NCBI GenBank assembly: GCA_964424455.1
Contig: CAYRJA010000138.1
Span: forward strand, 1-5,800
DNA length: 5,800 nt
Source of the DNA: CAYRJA01 sp964424455
GTDB lineage: Bacteria > Bacteroidota > Bacteroidia > Chitinophagales > UBA10324
Direction of reading: 5' to 3'
Below, one piece after another: positions 1 through 5,407 of this stretch (position 1 is its first letter; each line of letters opens with the position of its first letter). The notes below the pieces were generated by a model, which did not search any database, had not been told where the DNA came from, and saw only the letters and a list, made by a program, of their open reading frames with translations. The position numbers and the translations under genes were made by a program.

Positions 1-95
1 GTCCGGGGACCTGTAGATATCCATCCTGATTTTAATGCTTCTACTACTTCATTGATAATTTCCTGATCAATACGCGGAGGTGAAAAGGGTATCAT
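1..95 (-). CDS. DegT/DnrJ/EryC1/StrS-family aminotransferase, N-terminal fragment
   Basis: Only the first 31 codons are inside the window; the gene continues past the left edge. The translation begins MIPFSPPRID and then reads VVEALKSGWISTGPR. This is the characteristic opening of PLP-dependent sugar aminotransferases of the DegT/DnrJ/EryC1/StrS family: an I-P-F-x-x-P strand, a helix, then S-G-W-[IL]-[ST]-T-G-P. Members of this family transfer an amino group to keto-sugars bound to nucleotides, for cell-surface polysaccharides or glycans; the exact substrate cannot be read from this fragment. The ATG at 95 is the natural start because it matches the family N-terminus and a TAG stop lies just upstream. 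The gene is separated by 87 bp from the TonB_C gene on the same strand and has its own candidate -7 element at 117-125, so it may be transcribed separately. The PLP-binding lysine lies outside the window. Confidence 0.85.
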   Translation of the reverse strand, partial: MIPFSPPRIDQEIINEVVEALKSGWISTGPR

Positions 96-116
96 CTAAT
101 TTATGATATTTTGTGT

Positions 117-125
117 GCTAAGATA
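117..125 (-). promoter_or_regulatory. Candidate -7 promoter element for the aminotransferase gene
   Basis: The minus strand reads TATCTTAGC, 21 nt upstream of the ATG at 95. It matches seven of the eight positions of the Bacteroidota -7 consensus TAnnTTTG. The identical 9-mer sits 18 nt upstream of the isomerase start, which supports a shared function. I see no good TTTG -33 box at the expected distance, so the call is tentative. Confidence 0.35.
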
Positions 126-182
126 GCAGTAAGAATCAGAAGCTGTAATTGTAGAGCCGGCTTCCGGTGCTTAAAGCTGAAA

Positions 183-620
183 TCAGGATTTGTCTGTAAT
201 GATTGTGTAAGAAACAGTTCCTTCGGAATTTGATGCAGGAGTTGATTCACTATATTGATAATTAATAATGAAACTCTGCGGTGGAATAGTTACTGCATCC
301 GGTAAACGAAAATGGATAACAATACTTTTATGAAAGGTAACTCGCAATCCTTTATATTTTTTCTTTTCATAGCGAAGCAATTTTACTAACCGTACCGCTT
401 CTTCATCACAGCCATCCCCAATACCATGTTTAACTTTTACATTGGATACTTCACCGAACACATCCACATCATAAGAAACTGTAACAGAGCCGGCTACTTT
501 GTTTTTTAATGCCTCTTCGGGGTATTGCATATTGGATTTAATAAATTCATCCAGCGCCTTCTTTCCTCCAGGGTATTTGGGCTGACGAATAAAACTTTCA
601 GGCTTCCTTTCTTTTTTCAT
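183..620 (-). CDS. Small TonB C-terminal-domain protein without a membrane anchor
   Basis: The 145-residue protein carries one TonB_C-type domain at about residues 14-106. It opens PKYPGGKKALDEFIKSN, continues with YPEEA (33-37), GSVTVSYDVD (44-53), VSNVKVKHGIGDGCDEEAV (58-76), and ends in an IVIHFRLP strand (100-107). In Bacteroidota this domain normally sits in the periplasm behind an N-terminal transmembrane helix and passes energy to outer-membrane receptors. Here only about 13 charged residues (MKKERKPESFIRQ) precede the domain, with no hydrophobic helix or signal peptide. An in-frame TAA lies one codon before the ATG, so no upstream extension is possible. A Ser/Thr-rich tail of about 35 residues follows the domain. 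The start overlaps the coaD stop by one base (TAATG), which suggests coupled translation. A role in TonB energy transduction is doubtful; a soluble protein-interaction role is inference. Confidence 0.8.
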   Translation of the reverse strand: MKKERKPESFIRQPKYPGGKKALDEFIKSNMQYPEEALKNKVAGSVTVSYDVDVFGEVSNVKVKHGIGDGCDEEAVRLVKLLRYEKKKYKGLRVTFHKSIVIHFRLPDAVTIPPQSFIINYQYSESTPASNSEGTVSYTIITDKS

Positions 621-1096
621 TATTTACCGGATAAGTCTTTTGCAATTATTTCAGGAACAAATTGAGATGCATCTCCGCCGTTGATAATAATATCACGCAC
701 AATGGTTGAACTAATGGGCGTATATTGCGGCTGCGACAGAAAAAAAACACTTTCAATCTCCGGCTTCATCAACCGGTTCATCTGACCAATTGCCTTTTCA
801 TATTCAAAATCAGCGGGTGAACGAAGTCCGCGTAAAATATAACCTGCCTCCACCTTTTTACAAAAATCAACAGTCAGCCCACTGTATGAATCCACTGTAA
901 CACTTTTTTCCTTTTCAAAAATCTTTTCTATCCAGTGAATGCGCTTTTCAATCGGGAATAAATATTTCTTCTGTGAGTTAACACCAATAGAAATAATAAT
1001 CTTATCGAACAGAGGTAATGCACGATGTACAATATCTACATGACCGATAGTCATGGGGTCAAAAGAACCCGGGAAAATTGCAATGCGCTTATTCAC
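620..1096 (-). CDS. coaD: Phosphopantetheine adenylyltransferase
   Basis: CoaD catalyses the penultimate step of coenzyme A synthesis in the cytoplasm, joining ATP and 4'-phosphopantetheine to give dephospho-CoA and pyrophosphate. The 158-residue length is normal for the bacterial enzyme. The nucleotidyltransferase signature is complete: PGSFDPMTIGH at 9-19, with the T-x-G-H motif at 16-19. Other conserved elements are a substrate-binding lysine in the SQKK segment (41-44), RGLRSPADFEYE at 89-100, and ISSTIVRD at 128-135. The start is a GTG at 1096; the motif-bearing N-terminus MNKRIAIFPG fits the family and no ATG lies nearby. That GTG falls inside the end of rsmD, giving an 8-base overlap (GTGAATAA), and the stop overlaps the ATG of the TonB_C gene. 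It is therefore most likely translated as part of the rsmD-coaD-TonB_C run. Identification is secure. Confidence 0.97.
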   Translation of the reverse strand: MNKRIAIFPGSFDPMTIGHVDIVHRALPLFDKIIISIGVNSQKKYLFPIEKRIHWIEKIFEKEKSVTVDSYSGLTVDFCKKVEAGYILRGLRSPADFEYEKAIGQMNRLMKPEIESVFFLSQPQYTPISSTIVRDIIINGGDASQFVPEIIAKDLSGK

Positions 1097-1652
1097 CAGT
1101 CAGTAGTTTATCTGATTTTGTAACAGCGAAAATATGGAAAATAGTTGAACCATAATTTCTCTTCCGGAGAAAGTGTGGATGATGATCAAAGTTATGGTGG
1201 GGATCTGTTTCAAGAATGAACCAACCGTTTGCCTTTAATATTTGTTTTTCAAAAATCAAATCGGGAAACTGGTCAATCTTATCCAAAGCATAAGGCGGTC
1301 CTGCAAAAATCACATCGAAAGATTCATGGCAAGTATTGATAAATTTGAAAACATCAGTCTTATGTACTTCTAACTGTGACAGTTTCCATTCTGCTTTCAT
1401 CTTATTCAAAAAAGTAACACACTTGTAATCTTTATCAACGCTGACAATATGATAGGATCCTCGTGAGGCAAACTCCAGCGAGTGTGCGCCTGTTCCTGAA
1501 AACAAATCCAGAAAAGACACTTCCTCAAAACTAAAGTTATTTACAAGTATGTTATATAAACCCGTTTTTGCAAAATCAGTTGTAGGTCTTGTATGTTCTA
1601 ACAACGGCGGATGAAATCTTCTGCCTTTTAAAATTCCACCGGTTATGCGCAT
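1089..1652 (-). CDS. rsmD: 16S rRNA (guanine-966-N2)-methyltransferase RsmD
   Basis: RsmD uses S-adenosylmethionine to methylate N2 of G966 in 16S rRNA during assembly of the small ribosomal subunit. The 187-residue protein has the family layout. It starts MRITGGILKGRRF, and RPTTDFAKTGLYNIL (22-36) is the conserved N-terminal segment. FLDLFSGTG (47-55) is SAM-binding motif I, and SVDKD (71-75) is the acidic motif II. The catalytic motif IV reads AGPPYAL (117-123), where most RsmD proteins have DPPY or DPPF, so the aspartate is replaced by glycine (codon GGA). All other motifs look intact, which argues against a decayed gene; the change may be typical of this lineage. The gene lies 69 bp after the DUF3822 stop and overlaps coaD by 8 bases. 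The ATG at 1652 gives the expected family N-terminus. Confidence 0.93.
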   Translation of the reverse strand: MRITGGILKGRRFHPPLLEHTRPTTDFAKTGLYNILVNNFSFEEVSFLDLFSGTGAHSLEFASRGSYHIVSVDKDYKCVTFLNKMKAEWKLSQLEVHKTDVFKFINTCHESFDVIFAGPPYALDKIDQFPDLIFEKQILKANGWFILETDPHHNFDHHPHFLRKRNYGSTIFHIFAVTKSDKLLTGE

Positions 1653-1721
1653 GGTAATATTGTACTGTTTAAATTACAGAATAATCTGAGATGCGTATTC
1701 AAACCGCTTACACTTTCAGAT

Positions 1722-2468
1722 TTATACTTCACAAAATAAGTTAAAATAGAATTGCTGCGGAAGTTGAAATACATCTGAAAGTTGTACCTGTTCAGGTCGT
1801 TTACCAAAGGAAATATTACGAATGTATTTGTAAATCTGCTTGTAAATAGCAGAGTCTTCAATTATTTCTCCAAGCAGAATAAGCCGGATTTTTTCATTAT
1901 CCAACTCCAGTTGATGAACAGCATACATCAGGTAATAAATAAAATCTTCCGGCGTCTTGTACCGGAAAATGTTACAGAATCTAACCTGCTTCCTGTCCAT
2001 TAATATAACCTTCATAATAGAAGGTTGAACATAAATGTACAGCGCCGTGCTGTCTTCCGCCTCATTCATCAGAGTATTTACTAAAGGAACTATTGCATGA
2101 GTTATTTTTAAAGAAGGATATGTGTCTTCAAAAAATGAGTTCAGTTCTTTATGAACAGAGAAAATAATCTGGGAATTTGTACCGGTAAATGGTGTGCTTC
2201 GCACTGTCGCATCTTTTGTATCTGACAAATTGAAGTTAAATATCTCCTCTTTATTTTCTTTCATAAATAAAGTATCAGGCACAAGTGTCATATCTTGTGT
2301 CAGATATTCAACTGTTACTTTTCCGTAAGGCAATTTCAAATATGGCTCATTGTTGATTACAGATTTTACTGCCTTCACCCAGTCGTCCTGCTGTATAATA
2401 TTAAAAAAGGTAAATGACTGTAAGTGTAACAGTTTTCTTGACGCTATATCATTTACAGAAAAGACCAA
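1722..2468 (-). CDS. DUF3822 family protein of unknown function, start uncertain
   Basis: The span given runs from the only canonical start, a TTG at 2468, and encodes 248 residues. I recognise the Bacteroidota DUF3822 family from the pattern in the second half: LYIYVQPSIMKVIL (143-156), NIFRYKTPEDFIYYLMYAV (166-184), LILLGEI (196-202) and the terminal FNLFCE, and also from its place before rsmD and coaD. The function is unknown. Paired hydrophobic strands in both halves recall actin-like ASKHA folds such as PilM, which is my inference only. The reading frame stays open upstream to the TGA at 2616-2618, and the upstream translation looks genuine (for example SDFSLIIYLNTDQ directly before the TTG). 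Yet it holds no ATG, GTG or TTG. The true protein may begin near 2576-2585 at CTG or ATC, giving 284-287 residues. It follows the isomerase gene in the same operon. Confidence 0.78.
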   Translation of the reverse strand: MVFSVNDIASRKLLHLQSFTFFNIIQQDDWVKAVKSVINNEPYLKLPYGKVTVEYLTQDMTLVPDTLFMKENKEEIFNFNLSDTKDATVRSTPFTGTNSQIIFSVHKELNSFFEDTYPSLKITHAIVPLVNTLMNEAEDSTALYIYVQPSIMKVILMDRKQVRFCNIFRYKTPEDFIYYLMYAVHQLELDNEKIRLILLGEIIEDSAIYKQIYKYIRNISFGKRPEQVQLSDVFQLPQQFYFNLFCEV

Positions 2469-2587
2469 CTGATCTGTGTTCAGATAAATAATCAGACTGA
2501 AATCAGATGCCTGCTCCGGGATAAAATTTTTATCCGAAAGTTGAATACCGGATTGTATGTGTTTTTTCCTTTCCAGAAAAGTGATGT

Positions 2588-3565
2588 TTATTTTGCTAAT
2601 TCTGCTTTCAAATGATCAATCACCTTTACTTCAGTTGCATCTACATTACGCATTTCTGCGAGATAGAAAGAAACCCAATCAGTAAGGTGAATCAGGTACA
2701 GCATACATTCAATCATGCTGTCGCCTTTAGAATTAATTTCGATAATTGTTTTTGCATATTCTTCAATCACCTTTTTTGCAATCTCTATTCGTGATTGGTT
2801 TCGTTCATAATCCGTTTCATTTCGGAGAAAAACTACGGCATATTTTCCTTTGCTGCGCCAACCGACTAATTCATTGTGGTTCATTTCGGGAATAACATGA
2901 TGCCACGCCAGCACCTTTGAATTCTCATTCAACTGCTGACGAAAACGAACTGCCACACCTTCCATTCCTGCACAGGTATAAATCACCGGAGTTTTTTTGT
3001 TCAACTTTTTTGCAACACGCATTGCTTCTTTCTGAATTCTCTTCTCCTGTTTGTCAAGTAATTTGATAGAGTCCTTTATTCCTTCTTCAAATCCCAAATC
3101 AATCAAACGATAATGAAACAGTACATAAAGCTGCTGAACAAATGAATAAGCCAAACAAGCCCGCGGCGGCATTCCTCCCGGAATCAGAATGCAATCCAAT
3201 CCTGCCTTCTCTGCTATTTTTTGAACAGAACCGCCTGATGTAATACAAATAATTTTACTCATCCGGTTGATACCTGCTTCAAGCGCATGAATTGTTTCCT
3301 CCGTGTTTCCGCTATAAGAAGAAATAATCAACAGGGTATGTTCATTTACAAATTCAGGAAGAAAATAATTTTTGCATATCACCATTGGTACTTTCATCTT
3401 ATCGGCTACTAGTTCCGAAACAATATTCCCTCCTATTCCCGATCCGCCTAATCCGGCTACTACTACATTCTTAATTTCATAATGTTGTGGTGTCAGTATT
3501 GCTTTACGGCCGATTTCAATAGCTTCGGATAACTGTTTTGAAAAACTTTCTATCAACTTATCCAT
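2588..3565 (-). CDS. Bifunctional phosphoglucose/phosphomannose isomerase
   Basis: This 325-residue cytoplasmic enzyme belongs to the short PGI/PMI family first described in archaea, which interconverts glucose-6-phosphate or mannose-6-phosphate with fructose-6-phosphate. It is built of two SIS sugar-phosphate-binding domains. Visible motifs are VVVAGLGGSGIGG (34-46), the phosphate-binding loop SSYSGNTEET (82-91), GGMPPRACLAYSF (130-142), and NHNELVGW (229-236), whose glutamate is the likely catalytic base. The C-terminal VIDHLKAEL (315-323) carries a lysine expected at the active site. The ATG at 3565 (MDKLIESFSK) is preferred. A longer frame from 3619 would add 18 residues running antisense through the start of yraN and across the promoter region. 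It is the first gene of the minus-strand operon, with a candidate -7 element at 3584-3592. Whether it supports central glycolysis or supplies mannose for surface sugars cannot be decided here. Confidence 0.92.
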   Translation of the reverse strand: MDKLIESFSKQLSEAIEIGRKAILTPQHYEIKNVVVAGLGGSGIGGNIVSELVADKMKVPMVICKNYFLPEFVNEHTLLIISSYSGNTEETIHALEAGINRMSKIICITSGGSVQKIAEKAGLDCILIPGGMPPRACLAYSFVQQLYVLFHYRLIDLGFEEGIKDSIKLLDKQEKRIQKEAMRVAKKLNKKTPVIYTCAGMEGVAVRFRQQLNENSKVLAWHHVIPEMNHNELVGWRSKGKYAVVFLRNETDYERNQSRIEIAKKVIEEYAKTIIEINSKGDSMIECMLYLIHLTDWVSFYLAEMRNVDATEVKVIDHLKAELAK

Positions 3566-3574
3566 ATAGTTTAT

Positions 3575-3582
3575 TATTTTGG
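3575..3582 (+). promoter_or_regulatory. Candidate -7 promoter element for yraN
   Basis: The plus strand reads TATTTTGG, matching seven of eight positions of the Bacteroidota TAnnTTTG element, 23 nt before the yraN ATG. No convincing -33 box is present at the usual spacing, and the sequence is AT-rich, so chance is quite possible. If real, the promoters of yraN and the isomerase gene face across each other inside the 40-bp spacer and their first transcribed bases would overlap. Confidence 0.25.
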
Positions 3583-3583
3583 C

Positions 3584-3592
3584 GCTAAGATA
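3584..3592 (-). promoter_or_regulatory. Candidate -7 promoter element of the isomerase-to-TonB_C operon
   Basis: The minus strand reads TATCTTAGC, 18 nt before the isomerase ATG at 3565. It is identical to the 9-mer upstream of the aminotransferase gene and close to the Bacteroidota consensus TAnnTTTG. A TTG lies about 24 nt further upstream, slightly beyond the usual -33 spacing. This would be the main promoter for the operon ending at 183. Confidence 0.4.
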
Positions 3593-3605
3593 CTCAAACA
3601 ATTTT

Positions 3606-3977
3606 ATGGCTGCACACAACGAACTGGGGGTTAAAGGAGAAATAACCGCTTTAGAGTTTCTACAAAAAAAGGGTTATACAATTCTTGAAATCAACTGGCA
3701 TTTCAATCACGCAGAAGTGGATATTATTGCAAAACAAAACAATACCATTGTTTTTGTAGAAGTAAAAACACGCAGCACAGACCATTTTGGTTATCCTGAA
3801 TCTTCCGTAGATATAGCCAAACAAAAGAATCTTGCACTTGCCGCAGAAGAGTATCTAGACCGTAACAATATTGAAATGGATGTCCGCTTTGATATAATTT
3901 CTATAGTAATGAAGAACGGGAAACCAGATATCTATCACTTAGAAGATGCCTTCTTCCCTTATGATATGGAGGAATAA
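3606..3977 (+). CDS. yraN: YraN family (UPF0102) nuclease-like protein
   Basis: The 123-residue protein is the usual size for the YraN/UPF0102 family, which has a restriction-endonuclease-like PD-(D/E)xK fold and no settled biological role; a link to DNA processing or repair is often suggested. The family signature is complete. It shows LGVKGEITALEFLQKKGY (7-24), N30, AEVDIIA (36-42) and FVEVKTR (50-56). The putative metal-binding set E12, D39, E52 and K54 is all present, so an active nuclease core is plausible. The ATG at 3606 (MAAHNELG) fits the family; a TTG at 3579 would add nine unlikely residues and overlap the divergent promoter region. The gene stands alone, divergent from the isomerase operon and convergent with the PerM-like gene. 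Its stop codon lies in the loop of a strong hairpin. Confidence 0.92.
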   Translation: MAAHNELGVKGEITALEFLQKKGYTILEINWHFNHAEVDIIAKQNNTIVFVEVKTRSTDHFGYPESSVDIAKQKNLALAAEEYLDRNNIEMDVRFDIISIVMKNGKPDIYHLEDAFFPYDMEE

Positions 3978-3987
3978 CTTCCGTATC
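3963..3987 (+). terminator. Hairpin enclosing the yraN stop codon, possible 3'-end element
   Basis: The left arm GATATGGAGG (3963-3972) pairs with the right arm CTTCCGTATC (3978-3987) over ten consecutive positions, with the loop AATAA holding the TAA stop. Eight pairs are Watson-Crick and two are G-U or U-G wobbles. In minus-strand RNA those two would become A-C mismatches, so the structure favours the yraN transcript. No U-run follows, so it is not a classical intrinsic terminator; it may instead protect the mRNA 3' end or slow ribosomes at the stop. Confidence 0.4.
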
Positions 3988-4205
3988 AATAGCAACGGTA
4001 ATCTGTAACATCTACGAAAATCTGAATACTCTAAACTCAATGCAATTGCTTTAATGTAATATTATTTACCCCAGACAAAAAAGGATTCAACTGGGAAATC
4101 GGAGTTTGTTATTGGTTATTATTCTTTAAATAAAATCCCTTAGTGAATTGGTTTGTGTTTATGTGGTATAGAACTTTAAGACTGATAGTAACTGGTAATT
4201 TCCAC

Positions 4206-5219
4206 TTAATCTAAATACTCATTCTTGTAAATCTTGAGCATAATCAGTAAATAAGAAATAAGTAAAGGTCCAAATACAAGTCCCGGAATACCAAACCAGT
4301 TTAACCCGACTATCACACCGAAGATGGTTACTACCGGATGGACATTAGCAAACCTTTTTTGAAACAGAAACCGGAACACATTATCAACAGTGGATATTAC
4401 TAATACTCCATATATCAATATGGCAACACCTTGCCATGTTTCACCAAGTCCTAACAGCATGAAAACACCTGCGGGTAACCATATTATTCCTGCACCAACA
4501 ACCGGAAGAATAGAAAAACATCCGCACATTACTCCCCAAAAAAACGGTTGATGTAATCCAAATATGGCAAATCCGATTCCTGCCACTATTCCCTGGCATA
4601 CAGCAACCAGCGGAACAGCAATTACATTGCTGCGTGTCATGGAGTCCAGTTCTTGTGAAAATAGTTGAGCATTCTCTTTACTGAAAGGCAGATAGTTTCT
4701 TACTGCCATTTCTGTTTTGCCAATATTTACCAGCAAATAGTAAAGGATAAAATACATCATGATAATATTTGAAATAATCTGTAATGCGGAATTAAGTACT
4801 CCGGGAATCAGATTGGACGCTGCATTTTGAAGTTTCTGGATATTTGTGTCTGAAATCAATTCCACGCCTGTTTTCTCGCGGATACGATCGTCAAAGTCGC
4901 GTAATCCCTGTAACAGCGACGATGGGTCATTGATTACGCTGCCCACTTTACTGAAAAGAATATAGCCGAGTGATGACAAGGGAACTATTACTAAAAGAAA
5001 TGAAATAAAAATTATAAGTGTAGCTGCTGCCGCTTTATGCCATTTGCGTTCATTTATCAAATGACGCATCATTGGTTTAAACAGTACATAAAAAATAACT
5101 GCTCCCAAAAATGCATTGAAAATATTTTTTAAGCTGATGAACAGGAAAATAAACAGCACCAAAATAATTATCAGTGCAATTGCCTGTCGGAATTTATCCT
5201 GGTTGAAATAGCCGGACAT
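4206..5219 (-). CDS. AI-2E / PerM family transporter-like membrane protein
   Basis: This 337-residue polytopic inner-membrane protein belongs to the PerM/AI-2E exporter family (UPF0118). Likely membrane segments are near residues 12-30, 33-50, 64-88, 141-165, 197-221, 225-255, 261-280 and 296-328. A polar region lies between the third and fourth (about 89-140), as is typical. The diagnostic C-terminal block is VDNVFRFLFQKR (278-289), then HPVVTIFGVIVG (294-305) and FGIPGLVFGPLL (309-320). Family members have been linked to autoinducer-2 export, permease activity or sodium-proton exchange, and the substrate here cannot be inferred. The ATG at 5219 gives a short hydrophilic start before the first membrane helix. 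The gene stands alone, convergent with yraN and divergent from the next membrane protein, so neighbours give no functional hint. Confidence 0.9.
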   Translation of the reverse strand: MSGYFNQDKFRQAIALIIILVLFIFLFISLKNIFNAFLGAVIFYVLFKPMMRHLINERKWHKAAAATLIIFISFLLVIVPLSSLGYILFSKVGSVINDPSSLLQGLRDFDDRIREKTGVELISDTNIQKLQNAASNLIPGVLNSALQIISNIIMMYFILYYLLVNIGKTEMAVRNYLPFSKENAQLFSQELDSMTRSNVIAVPLVAVCQGIVAGIGFAIFGLHQPFFWGVMCGCFSILPVVGAGIIWLPAGVFMLLGLGETWQGVAILIYGVLVISTVDNVFRFLFQKRFANVHPVVTIFGVIVGLNWFGIPGLVFGPLLISYLLIMLKIYKNEYLD

Positions 5220-5232
5220 ATTTGTTTTTCGG

Positions 5233-5242
5233 CAACAAGATA
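5233..5242 (-). promoter_or_regulatory. Weak candidate -7 element for the PerM-like gene
   Basis: The minus strand reads TATCTTGTTG, 13 nt before the ATG at 5219. It shares TATCTT with the two better candidates in this window, but it departs from TAnnTTTG at the last two positions and would leave a very short leader. I see no matching -33 box. Confidence 0.2.
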
Positions 5243-5407
5243 ATCAGTAAAACAAGTTCCGTGGATATTAATTATGAGAATTGATACTCTGTAAATTACA
5301 AACAGTTTAATACTACTATGAAACTATTCGTAGCCGGTTGATACATAAAAATAATCTGTTACAGTAAAATTAAGATAAAACTTTTGTAGTCTTACGCAGT
5401 GTTTCAG

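Noticed and set aside
137..166. Imperfect hairpin (CGGAAGC with GCTTCTG, minus strand) after the TonB_C gene
   Set aside because: Seven pairs with a wobble and a 16-base loop, with no U-run after it; too weak to call a terminator, although its position 17 nt after the stop is suitable.
1643..1861. Minus-strand frame of 72 codons
   Set aside because: It overlaps the C-terminus of DUF3822 in another frame, spans the intergenic gap, and shows no family resemblance.
1782..2003. Plus-strand frame of 73 codons
   Set aside because: It is antisense inside the DUF3822 gene with no recognisable domain; a shadow of that gene's codon pattern.
2612..2794. Plus-strand frame of 60 codons
   Set aside because: It is antisense to the conserved C-terminus of the isomerase and has no independent support.
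3566..3619. Longer N-terminus for the isomerase (ATG at 3619)
   Set aside because: It would run antisense through the start of yraN and the promoter spacer, and the family N-terminus fits the ATG at 3565.
4070..4095. CCCAG and CTGGG inverted repeat in the yraN-PerM gap
   Set aside because: Only five pairs with a 16-base loop, far from both gene ends and without a U-tract; likely chance. The rest of this 228-bp gap shows no gene or RNA I recognise.
5220..5407. Possible regulatory repeats or a small gene in the divergent spacer
   Set aside because: Only short AT-rich partial palindromes such as CTGTTACAG are present; no open frame of note and no convincing operator.
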